Shown piece after piece: positions 6,541-13,082 of a DNA stretch of 13,083 nucleotides. How positions within the stretch are numbered: position 1 is the first letter of the stretch; every line of letters starts with the position of its first letter. The stretch comes from Candidatus Scatousia excrementipullorum (GTDB taxonomy: Bacteria > Cyanobacteriota > Vampirovibrionia > Gastranaerophilales > Gastranaerophilaceae). The notes under the pieces were generated by a model. That model was given only the letters and a program-made list of their open reading frames with translations. It did no database searches and was not told where the DNA came from. The position numbers were made by a program, and so were the translations under genes. Location: assembly GCA_017694215.1 (NCBI GenBank), contig JADIND010000167.1:1-13083 (forward strand). The letters run 5' to 3'.

Positions 6541-7782
6541 TCATTCTGCCGAAATATATCCGCGTAAAGCTGTGTAGGCCGCAACATACGGAGATGCAAG
6601 ATAAATAAATCCGTTTACGTTGCCCATTCTTCCCTGAAAGTTTCTGTTCTGTGTTGCAAGACAAACTTCACCATCCGCAAGAGTCCCCGCATGAACTCCG
6701 ACGCAAGGACCGCAGCCCGGAGGCAGAATTGTCGCATTTGCTTCAACAAAAGTTGTTATTAACCCTTCATCAAGTGCCTGCAGATAGACATCTTTTGATG
6801 CCGGACAAATGAGCATTCTTACATCAGGATTAATCTTTTTGCCTTTCAAAATTTCTGCAACAATCCGTAAATCTTCAATTCTTCCGTTTGTGCAGGTTCC
6901 GACAAATACCTGATTAACTTTGATATTTTTTAATTCTTCGACCGGTTTTGTATTATCAACAGTATGCGGACATGAAACTGTATGTCCGATATCTTCTGCA
7001 TTTATATGTATAACTCTTTCATAAACAGCATCGCTGTCAGGTTTCAATGTTCTGAATTTATCTTCGCGGCCGCGTGACTTTAAAAATTCTTTTGTTTTTT
7101 CATCCGCAATGAAAAGTCCGGCTTTTGCACCAGCTTCAACAGCCATATTTGCAAGAGTAAATCTCTCGGACATAGACATGTTTTCGATTGTCTCTCCGCA
7201 AAATTCGAGTGCCTTATATGTGGCACCATCAGCACCAATCATTCCTATAAGATGGAGCATTAAATCTTTAGAACAAATTCCTTTTTTGAATTTACCGGTA
7301 ACTTCAATTTTATATGTTGCCGGAACCTTCAACCAGGTTTTACCAAGTGCCATTGCTACAGCAATATCTGTTGATCCCATACCGGTTGCAAAAGCCCCAA
7401 GAGCTCCTGATGTACATGTATGAGAATCAGCTCCGACCAGAATTTCGCAAGGGTTTACAAATGTTTCCACAAGCCTCTGGTGACAGACTCCGGCTCCGAC
7501 ATCTGATAAGACCGCACCATATTCTTTTGAAAATTCTCTCAAAACAGTATGTGTATTTGAAAGCTCTTTTCTTGGACTCGGTGATGCGTGATCAATAAAA
7601 AGAATACTCCTTTCAGGATTTTTTAGTTTTGGGATTCCCAGCTTTTTAAATTCTTGAACAGTAAGCGGTCCTGTTCCATCCTGAACCGCAGTAACATCAA
7701 CATTTGCAATAACAAGTTCTCCAGCGTGAACTTCTTTACCTGCGTGCTCGGAAATAATTTTTTCTGCTAAAGTTAATCCCAT
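6541..7782 (-). CDS. leuC: 3-isopropylmalate dehydratase / homoaconitase family, large subunit
   Basis: An iron-sulphur hydro-lyase large subunit of the aconitase superfamily. It normally isomerises 2- to 3-isopropylmalate in leucine synthesis together with the small subunit LeuD. The 413-residue length matches the short archaeal-type LeuC/HacA group rather than the ~466-residue enterobacterial type. The [4Fe-4S] ligands are Cys297 (VGTCTNGR) and Cys357/Cys360 (PPGCGPCVG). Other signatures are IDHASPSP, GVCHQRLVE, GADSHTCTSGALGAFATGMGSTD and a C-terminal NRNFQGRMG. The ATG has AAGGAG seven bases upstream. No leuD, leuB or ilv gene lies next to it, and substrate choice in this group is set largely by the small subunit, so homoaconitase or citrate-type activity cannot be excluded. 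Confidence 0.9.
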   Translation of the reverse strand: MGLTLAEKIISEHAGKEVHAGELVIANVDVTAVQDGTGPLTVQEFKKLGIPKLKNPERSILFIDHASPSPRKELSNTHTVLREFSKEYGAVLSDVGAGVCHQRLVETFVNPCEILVGADSHTCTSGALGAFATGMGSTDIAVAMALGKTWLKVPATYKIEVTGKFKKGICSKDLMLHLIGMIGADGATYKALEFCGETIENMSMSERFTLANMAVEAGAKAGLFIADEKTKEFLKSRGREDKFRTLKPDSDAVYERVIHINAEDIGHTVSCPHTVDNTKPVEELKNIKVNQVFVGTCTNGRIEDLRIVAEILKGKKINPDVRMLICPASKDVYLQALDEGLITTFVEANATILPPGCGPCVGVHAGTLADGEVCLATQNRNFQGRMGNVNGFIYLASPYVAAYTALRGYISAE

Positions 7783-7811
7783 AAATATTCTCCTTATTTA
7801 TTATTTCCTTA

Positions 7812-7842
7812 ATTTTAGCATAAAAAACATTTTTAAATGCAA
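7812..7842 (-). promoter_or_regulatory. Probable leuC promoter
   Basis: On the - strand, TTGCAT (7842-7837), a 19-base spacer and TAAAAT (7817-7812) preceded by TGC, giving an extended -10 TGCTAAAAT. It lies between the prepilin-like gene and leuC, 30 bases before the leuC start. The long spacer is suboptimal but the extended -10 compensates. Confidence 0.4.
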
Positions 7843-7847
7843 TATAT

Positions 7848-8624
7848 TTATCTGTTTCTTCCTAAAAAATCCTGCCAGTAATTACCTTCCCCCTGAGGGT
7901 TTTTATTTTGCATTGCATAATATGCACATGCACCCTGATTTGCAACAGCTGATGTACTTTTGCAATAATCTTTTCCTGTCACAAAGAAATTCACTGAACC
8001 GTGGTCCCCGAGATATGTGTCGGATGTCGTATTTTTATGCGGTTGTCCCATAGGAAATACAAATCCGTCTGTTGTAAAATAAAATATGTGTAAATCGTAT
8101 CCGTATTTATTTGGGCCTTTCATACCGTTTATGTCAACACAAACTACAGGGCCGTCTTCGCCCTGATTAACGGGATCCCCGACAAATGAGTATATTCTCC
8201 CGCCGATTTCTGAATAAAATCCTCCGTCATCACATGGTCCCATTGCTAATTTTGTACCATTCATTGTATATATATCGTATCTTATACTCTGAACATTTCC
8301 ATCTTCGTCTGTTGAGGAAAATTTTGTATCATCGAAACTTTTTGAACCTTTGTAGTATTTCATCAATTTCGGGATAAAGTTATTTGCATTAGTGGTCGAT
8401 GAACCTGTTGCGATTGATGCTACATATTCAGATACGCTAACACCGTTTTCGACCTTAAAAAGTTGAGCAACTTGATTAAGTTCGGAATAGGCTTTTTTAA
8501 ACTGGGATTCAAGTTCCTTATTCTGTGTCCGGTTAAGAAGTGCCGGTAAAGTCATAGCAGCAACGACTCCAATTATTCCGAGAGTTATTAAAACTTCTGC
8601 AAGAGTGAATGCTGTTTGTTTCAT
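7848..8624 (-). CDS. Type IV pilin-like / pseudopilin protein with prepilin N-terminal leader
   Basis: A 258-residue secreted surface protein. The leader MKQTA is followed by FTLAEVLITLGIIGVVAAMT: after cleavage Phe would be residue +1 and Glu falls at +5, as in class III prepilins processed by PilD-type peptidases. The residue before the cut is Ala5 where most prepilins have Gly. After the ~20-residue hydrophobic stalk comes a helical stretch (QFKKAYSELNQVAQLFK) and a globular C-terminal domain with four cysteines (GPCDDGG, VVCVDING, DYCKS, GACAYY), likely two disulphides. The stretch VDINGMKGPNKYGYDLH is typical of minor pilin-like proteins of this type. Likely a minor pilin or type II secretion pseudopilin, exported and assembled in the envelope. 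SD GGAGG is six bases before ATG. Divergent from a small XRE regulator with a shared palindrome. Confidence 0.87.
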   Translation of the reverse strand: MKQTAFTLAEVLITLGIIGVVAAMTLPALLNRTQNKELESQFKKAYSELNQVAQLFKVENGVSVSEYVASIATGSSTTNANNFIPKLMKYYKGSKSFDDTKFSSTDEDGNVQSIRYDIYTMNGTKLAMGPCDDGGFYSEIGGRIYSFVGDPVNQGEDGPVVCVDINGMKGPNKYGYDLHIFYFTTDGFVFPMGQPHKNTTSDTYLGDHGSVNFFVTGKDYCKSTSAVANQGACAYYAMQNKNPQGEGNYWQDFLGRNR

Positions 8625-8656
8625 TTAATACCTCCAAAGAAAAAATACTGATTAAA

Positions 8657-8677
8657 ATGTAAGATTATATCTTACAT
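8657..8677. promoter_or_regulatory. Perfect 9-3-9 palindrome between prepilin and XRE genes, likely operator
   Basis: Arms ATGTAAGAT (8657-8665) and ATCTTACAT (8669-8677) are exact inverted repeats around TAT. On the - strand the centre contains TATAAT (8669-8664), a consensus -10 for the prepilin gene placed 40 bases before its ATG, so a protein bound here would block that promoter and could also act on the divergent XRE gene whose start lies 33 bases away. No good -35 is seen for either direction. A 12-bp A/T palindrome (ATATTTAAATAT, 8676-8687) adjoins it. The adjacent XRE protein is the natural candidate ligand; this is inference. Confidence 0.6.
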
Positions 8678-8709
8678 ATTTAAATATATTATTGTTGCAA
8701 AATATATTT

Positions 8710-8919
8710 ATGTCAATGCTTTTAAACTTAGGGATGAATATAAAAAAATACCGTAAAGCCAAAAAGCTTTCTCAAAATCAGCTTGCCGAACTTATTGATT
8801 TATCAAGAGAGCATCTTGCCTGTATTGAAACTGGAAAAGAATTTATCAGTTTAAGAAAATTGTTTTTGATTGCCGATGTACTGGAAGTTCCGTTAACATC
8901 ACTGATTGATTTTGATTAG
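8710..8919 (+). CDS. Small XRE-family helix-turn-helix transcriptional regulator
   Basis: A 69-residue protein that is almost entirely one HTH_3 (Cro/C1-type) domain: LGMNIKKYRKAKKLSQNQLA begins the domain, the helix-turn-helix lies at about 21-43 (SQNQLAELIDLSREHLACIE), and IADVLEVPLTSL closes it. No sensor or catalytic domain is attached, so it would act as a simple dimeric DNA-binding repressor or activator. The start is uncertain: ATG at 8710, 8716 or 8734 are possible and none has a clear ribosome site; a TTG at 8692 is also in frame. 8716 would give the most compact domain; 8734 would cut into it. The gene is divergent from the prepilin-like gene, with a perfect palindrome in between that it may bind to control itself and its neighbour. 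Confidence 0.85.
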   Translation: MSMLLNLGMNIKKYRKAKKLSQNQLAELIDLSREHLACIETGKEFISLRKLFLIADVLEVPLTSLIDFD

Positions 8920-8941
8920 TTAAGTTATACTTTATTAACAT

Positions 8942-9070
8942 TTGCTTGCTAAAAGGCAAAAAATTTTAGATGCAATTTTTCAAAAATTTAAAAATAACAG
9001 TAAGGAAACTGTTGATATTAATAGAAAGCAGGAATTAGAGAAACTGCAGGGTTACAGATCAAGTATGTAA
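8942..9070 (+). CDS. Possible 42-residue small ORF (or coding remnant)
   Basis: In the 154-base gap after the XRE gene one + frame is open from just after a stop at 8936-8938 to TAA at 9068-9070. It reads from TTG as LLAKRQKILDAIFQKFKNNS followed by KETVDINRKQELEKLQGYRS and SM, a charged amphipathic composition that looks protein-like. There is no ATG near the 5' end and no ribosome site, although TATACT at 8926-8931 could serve as a -10. It may be a short-leader small protein, a decayed gene end, or chance. It ends three bases before the convergent deacylase gene. Confidence 0.22.
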   Translation: MLAKRQKILDAIFQKFKNNSKETVDINRKQELEKLQGYRSSM

Positions 9071-9073
9071 TAA

Positions 9074-9547
9074 TTAAATGAGTGTCTGGCAAACGTCAAC
9101 AAAACCAATCGCCTTGGAGCACAGCCTTAACTCATCTAAAGTCAGTTTAATTGCGGAATTTCCGCTTCCGCATGCCGGATAAACAGTTTCAAAATGTTTC
9201 AAAGACTCATCAAGGTATATTTTAACGTCTTCTCTTTCTATTGCAAACGGGCAAACACCGCCTATTGCGTGTCCCGTGTACTCTATAACTTCATCAGGAG
9301 ATAACATTTTTGCTTTTACATTGAATGTCTGCTTGAATTTCTTATTATCAATTCTTGCATCTCCTGCAGTCACAACAAGAACAGCACCCTCAGGAGTTTT
9401 AAAGGAAAGAGTTTTTGCAATTCTTGCAGGTTCAACTCCGAGTGCTTGTGCCGCAAGCTGAACAGTTGCACTTGAGGAGGAAAGTTCTATAATGTCTTCT
9501 GATTTGTGGAACTGTTTTAGATATTCTTTCACTTTTTCTATAGACAT
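9074..9547 (-). CDS. YbaK/EbsC-family aminoacyl-tRNA deacylase
   Basis: A 157-residue stand-alone editing domain of the YbaK/ProX type, expected to hydrolyse mischarged tRNA (Cys-tRNAPro or Ala-tRNAPro, depending on subgroup) in the cytoplasm. Family marks: ALGVEPARIAKTLSF with the conserved Lys45, TGHAIGGVCPF at 91-101, YLDESL, and GSGNSAIKL from 127 where the family has the GxxxxxI segment that binds the tRNA 3' end. The substrate cannot be settled from sequence alone. The ATG lies three bases after the stop of the upstream synthase gene and has only a weak AGGA 12 bases upstream, so translation is probably coupled. The metabolic upstream partner gives no clear functional link. Confidence 0.88.
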   Translation of the reverse strand: MSIEKVKEYLKQFHKSEDIIELSSSSATVQLAAQALGVEPARIAKTLSFKTPEGAVLVVTAGDARIDNKKFKQTFNVKAKMLSPDEVIEYTGHAIGGVCPFAIEREDVKIYLDESLKHFETVYPACGSGNSAIKLTLDELRLCSKAIGFVDVCQTLI

Positions 9548-9550
9548 AGT

Positions 9551-10861
9551 TTAAATTATCCTGTGAGGTTTTGTCAGATGATGTGCTTCAACACGTTCTT
9601 TTATGGCACCTTGCGGTTCATAGTAAGGTGAAACGGTCATGATTTTTGCAGCAATATCCGGATAATAATATATAAACCTTAATTCACTTGAAGTTAAAGG
9701 TTTTTGCGTATGTACGTTCGCGTAACGTGCAAGTTCGAGAATATTGCGGGCTTCATGTTCATCCTTAAATTCAAGTTCCAGATTTTCATATACGTTTCTG
9801 AAGCCTTTAATTCCTCCGTATTCGCCTGTGGTAATCATCCTTCCTGTTTCAATTATTTCAGGTTCGCCGCGGCCTAGTTCTTCAAAGTCATAAAGTTCGT
9901 AGTTTCGTCTGTCTTTTAATGCACCGTCAGCATGAATCCCTGATTCATGTGCAAAGGCGTTATCTCCTACAGCCGGCTGATTTATCGGTATTGGAACCCC
10001 AAAAGCATATGATGTATATTTTGCAAGCTTCCAGGCTTTACTTAAGTCAATATTAGGGTCAATTTCATAGTCATTTTTGAAACCTGCCGATTTCATTATT
10101 GCAAGAAGACAAGAAACCAAATCGGCATTTCCGGCCCTTTCTCCCATACCATTTATTGCTGTATTTATATAGGCATCAACTCCGGCGTCAATAGCGGCTT
10201 TTGCACCCATAACCGAACATCCTACAGCCATGCCTAAATCATTATGGTAATGTAATTCTATAGACATACCTGTTGCTTTCGCAATTTTGTAAATTCTGTC
10301 ATAAGAAGTTTTTGGATCTTCATAGCCAAGAGTATCACAGTATCTGAACCTTTGTGCCCCTGCTTTTTTTGCTTCTTGTGCATATTTTATAAGAAAATCA
10401 ATATCGCTTCTGGATGCATCTTCTGCATTTACTCCTATTATTTCAGCACCATGAGAAACTGCACATCTAACCGCATCAATCGTCATATTAAGTATATCCT
10501 GCGGTGTTTTTTTACCAAGATATTTTCCGTTAATCATCTGTTCTGAAGTTGACTGAGATAAATTAACATTTTTAAGCTCTGGAACATTCTTAAATGAAAG
10601 TTCAACATCAGAGGCAATAGCTCTCATCCAGCCGGATAACTTTGTTGTTGCGATAACCCCTCTTTCTACAAGTTCAAGATTTCCATTCAGATAGTTAATT
10701 TCGTGTTTTGTTGTAGGAAAACCGAATTCTGACTGTGTTATGCCCATATCGTCAAGCATAAGATTGATAATAGTTTTCTGCAGCTTGGCAAGCCCCAGCC
10801 TTGAAGTCTGTACTCCGTCACGGTTTGTTACATCTACAAAGTAAATCTTGTTTTCTTTCAT
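9551..10861 (-). CDS. DRE-TIM metallolyase, Re-citrate / homocitrate / isopropylmalate synthase family
   Basis: Condenses acetyl-CoA with a 2-oxo acid in a TIM barrel. Seen in the 436 residues: DVTNRDGVQTSR at 10-21 (Arg14, Asp15 of the RDG catalytic motif; Gln18), SEFGFPTT, metal ligands His204 and His206 (ELHYHNDLG), NGMGERAGNADL at 237-248, and HESGIHADG in the C-terminal subdomain. It lacks the ~100-residue LeuA regulatory domain, so it is not a leucine-inhibited isopropylmalate synthase of the common type. The opening (VDVTNRDGVQTSR.., QSEFGFPTT.HE.NYLN) matches my memory of Re-citrate synthases of Clostridium kluyveri and Dehalococcoides, which make citrate from oxaloacetate; homocitrate synthase (NifV type) is the main alternative. 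ATG preceded by AAGGAG. First gene of an operon with the deacylase, read from a TTGACA promoter. Confidence 0.85.
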   Translation of the reverse strand: MKENKIYFVDVTNRDGVQTSRLGLAKLQKTIINLMLDDMGITQSEFGFPTTKHEINYLNGNLELVERGVIATTKLSGWMRAIASDVELSFKNVPELKNVNLSQSTSEQMINGKYLGKKTPQDILNMTIDAVRCAVSHGAEIIGVNAEDASRSDIDFLIKYAQEAKKAGAQRFRYCDTLGYEDPKTSYDRIYKIAKATGMSIELHYHNDLGMAVGCSVMGAKAAIDAGVDAYINTAINGMGERAGNADLVSCLLAIMKSAGFKNDYEIDPNIDLSKAWKLAKYTSYAFGVPIPINQPAVGDNAFAHESGIHADGALKDRRNYELYDFEELGRGEPEIIETGRMITTGEYGGIKGFRNVYENLELEFKDEHEARNILELARYANVHTQKPLTSSELRFIYYYPDIAAKIMTVSPYYEPQGAIKERVEAHHLTKPHRII

Positions 10862-10896
10862 TTTTGCTCCTTGATTTGCAAATTCTTTTGAAAAAC

Positions 10897-10925
10897 TTGC
10901 TTTTTTAATTAAAGTTAATTACAAT
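10897..10925 (+). promoter_or_regulatory. Candidate promoter of the TPR gene
   Basis: TTGCTT (10897-10902), 17 bases, TACAAT (10920-10925), followed by a leader of about 45 bases to the TPR gene ATG. The -10 matches 5 of 6 and the -35 only 3 of 6, so it is a moderate candidate. It overlaps the start region of the divergent synthase transcript. Confidence 0.3.
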
Positions 10926-10929
10926 GAAT

Positions 10930-10959
10930 AGTATGAAACATTTTCGGGCAGATTGTCAA
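10930..10959 (-). promoter_or_regulatory. Promoter of the synthase-deacylase operon
   Basis: On the - strand, a perfect TTGACA (10959-10954), an 18-base spacer and CATACT (10935-10930, 4 of 6 matches). It lies 69 bases upstream of the synthase start in the divergent gap with the TPR gene and is the best sigma-70 type -35 box in the window. Confidence 0.55.
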
Positions 10960-10976
10960 GAATTTAAGATTTAATT

Positions 10977-12569
10977 ATGAGTAATACAAAGCAATTAGAA
11001 AAGAAGATTAATAAAGAGTATAAGACAGGTAATGTTAAAAACGCCATAGAATTGTGTCAGATTGGTCTGCAGGAAGACCCCACAAATGCAGATTTACATG
11101 TTCGGCTTGGTGATTTGTATCTTGCATGGCATCTTGATATTTACAATTCCTGTCAGTATATTGATGAAGCTATTACCGAATACCAGCGGGCTATGGAATC
11201 TTATATAGACAGTGCCGAAATTTATTACAAAATCGGTCAGGCTCATTATTACAAGGGTGATTTGGATAAAGCTATCAACTATTTCGACACTGCTATTGCG
11301 AAAAATCCGAAACTAGCAAAGGCTTATTATCTTCTCGCTGAAACTTATACTAAAAAATCAAGATTTATTGAAGCAGGTATAAATGCAAGGAAAGCTATAA
11401 AATACAAACCTTTTTCAAATTCCTGTGCTCATTTTTTACTTTCCAATCTTTACAATGTTTCTTCTGTTAAGTCATTTAAAAATGTTCTGAATTCAAAGTG
11501 GGAATATATTTTATCATTATTGACTCTTCCTTTTGATGTTCAGGCTGTTAAAAATGTCAGCAGGTTTATTTCTTATATGAAATTTTTTCCTCTTCTTATA
11601 AAAGGTTTATATCTTGTAAACGGGAAAAAATTTGACAAAGCTATTGAACTTTATGCAAATGCAATCGAAAAAGCTCCCGGTTTTATTCCGTTATACAGTC
11701 TTCTTGGTGATGTTTATTGCGGAATAGGACGATATGAAGATGCTATCACTGAATATAAAATGGCTATTTGGCTTGATAGTTTAAATATAGAAGCTTACAG
11801 GCATCTTTCACAGGCTTATGAAGAAATAGGCGATTATGACAGTGCTGTTGAAGTTTATAAAAAATTAATTCAAATCATGCCTAATATGCCTGATGTTCAT
11901 TCTAATCTTGCAAACATATTGTTTGTAAAAGGCGATATTGACGGTGCTATTTCTCATTTTCAAACTGCGGTTACACTTAATCCTAAAAAACAATGGACAA
12001 GCGTTATTAATCAGACTCTGGGATTTGTTTACCATGAATCCAAAAGAGATATTGATGCAGCAATTTCATCTTATCAGAGTGCCTATTTGCAGACCCCTGA
12101 TGATATTGATATTTATATAAATTTAGGCAGTGCTTTTTATGATAAAGAAGATTTTCATAATGCATTACAAGTTTATAAAAATGCACTGGATTTGGAACCT
12201 AAAAATGCTAAAATTCATTGTAACTTAGGATTTCTCTACTGGGGTAACGGCGAATTGGACGAGGCTGTCAAAGAATATGAACTTGCAATTGAATATGATG
12301 AAAATTATGACATTGCTTATAACAATCTCGGCGTAATTTATCTGGATGATTTGGGAAGAGTGCAAAAATCTATTGAACTTTTTACAAAAGCAATAGAGTG
12401 TAATCCTAATTATGCTCTTGCTCATTTTAATCTTGCTCGTGCTATAACCATTACCGGTGATAAAATTGAAGCTGCAAAATTATACCAGATAGCACAGGAT
12501 GTAAACAAAATAACTAACGAACTTGATCCGCAGGAAATAATTGATAAAATAAATGCTTTATTTAATTAA
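10977..12569 (+). CDS. TPR-repeat protein
   Basis: A 530-residue protein made almost wholly of tetratricopeptide repeats, a scaffold for protein-protein contacts. About 12-13 repeats of 34 residues are visible: four from residue 2 to about 146 (for example SAEIYYKIGQAHYYKGDLDK at 79), then a break of about 60 more apolar residues (147-205, with WEYILSLLTLPF and FISYMKFFPLLIKG), then eight or nine more to near residue 515. The later repeats are the most regular (AYNNLGVIYLDDLGRVQKSI, ALAHFNLARAI). No signal peptide, enzyme domain or anchor is seen, so it is probably cytoplasmic; the apolar break could touch the membrane or pack in the superhelix. The ATG has no strong ribosome site. Its target is unknown; it is divergent from the synthase operon and overlaps the convergent next gene by 12 bases. 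Confidence 0.9.
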   Translation: MSNTKQLEKKINKEYKTGNVKNAIELCQIGLQEDPTNADLHVRLGDLYLAWHLDIYNSCQYIDEAITEYQRAMESYIDSAEIYYKIGQAHYYKGDLDKAINYFDTAIAKNPKLAKAYYLLAETYTKKSRFIEAGINARKAIKYKPFSNSCAHFLLSNLYNVSSVKSFKNVLNSKWEYILSLLTLPFDVQAVKNVSRFISYMKFFPLLIKGLYLVNGKKFDKAIELYANAIEKAPGFIPLYSLLGDVYCGIGRYEDAITEYKMAIWLDSLNIEAYRHLSQAYEEIGDYDSAVEVYKKLIQIMPNMPDVHSNLANILFVKGDIDGAISHFQTAVTLNPKKQWTSVINQTLGFVYHESKRDIDAAISSYQSAYLQTPDDIDIYINLGSAFYDKEDFHNALQVYKNALDLEPKNAKIHCNLGFLYWGNGELDEAVKEYELAIEYDENYDIAYNNLGVIYLDDLGRVQKSIELFTKAIECNPNYALAHFNLARAITITGDKIEAAKLYQIAQDVNKITNELDPQEIIDKINALFN

Positions 12570-13082
12570 GTCTCTTTTGTGGTAATTCGTCATTTTGTTT
12601 TCAAGAAAATCTTTGAGTTGAATTGCTGCGGTTACTGCGATTGCAAACATTCCTGCACCTCTGATGTAACTCTTAAATCCCCATTTATGATTTTTGTTGA
12701 TTGTATTCAGAAGTTTTTCGTCTAAACCGGCTTCTTTTGCCATATTGTATCCTCTTTTTGAGGCACTGTATTCTTCCGCCAGCCTCGGTAAAAATCCAAG
12801 AGAAACAAGTACACCCGTTGATGCACGCAAAATATTAAAAGTTTTTTCGGAATTACTAAGTTTTTTATCAGTATTTTCAGGTTTCATTTTATTAGAAAAT
12901 ATAGCAGCAAGCGGAATTCCGTAGACAATGTATTTGTTATTGACACGTTTTGCCAGTTTCAAAATTTTGCCTGATAAACCGCTCTGATGGTTCTTAGCAT
13001 GTCCGAGTTCATGAAAAACCGGAGTCAGAAAATCTCTGTTTATATAAACATTTTTTTCACGGGGATGGTAGCAGGCATTATT
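12558..13082 (-). CDS. Putative membrane zinc metallopeptidase (HELGH), 5'-truncated by window edge
   Basis: The frame stays open to the right edge, giving at least 174 residues; the TTG at 12962 is not a real start. The upstream part reads CYHPREKNVYIN, then FLTPVFHELGHAKNHQSG: an HExxH zinc-peptidase motif (codons 12999-13013) with a preceding strand as usual before it. After it come a hydrophobic stretch (NKYIVYGIPLAAIFSN), a second one (FNILRASTGVLVSLGFLP), then EEYSASKRG (glutamate codons 12771-12776), which fits the third zinc ligand region of membrane peptidases such as YugP-like (Zn_peptidase_2) or M48 proteins, where a LPxE..AS.R pattern follows the HExxH helices. A further apolar helix (GAGMFAIAVTAAIQL) lies near the C-terminus. 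The family assignment is by motif only; the missing N-terminus and the non-identical EEYSASKR segment leave room for an inactive homologue. Confidence 0.7.
   Translation of the reverse strand, partial: NNACYHPREKNVYINRDFLTPVFHELGHAKNHQSGLSGKILKLAKRVNNKYIVYGIPLAAIFSNKMKPENTDKKLSNSEKTFNILRASTGVLVSLGFLPRLAEEYSASKRGYNMAKEAGLDEKLLNTINKNHKWGFKSYIRGAGMFAIAVTAAIQLKDFLENKMTNYHKRDLIK

Noticed and set aside
7109..7598. Two + strand open frames inside leuC
   Set aside because: They are antisense to a strongly conserved gene, have no ribosome sites and low-complexity, unlikely compositions.
7822..7839. Hairpin CATTT-AAATG followed by a T run after the prepilin gene (- strand)
   Set aside because: The loop would be two bases and the stem is nearly all A-U; too weak to call a terminator, although the T run is present.
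8692..9070. XRE gene and small ORF as a toxin-antitoxin pair
   Set aside because: The downstream frame has no ATG, no ribosome site and no toxin-like motif, and the regulator is better explained by the divergent palindrome.
9551..10861. Annotation as ordinary 2-isopropylmalate synthase (leuA)
   Set aside because: At 436 residues it lacks the C-terminal LeuA regulatory domain, and the N-terminal motifs look closer to Re-citrate/homocitrate synthases.
12960..12962. TTG start giving a 134-residue hypothetical protein
   Set aside because: The frame continues without a stop to the right edge and the added part contains a conserved HELGH motif.
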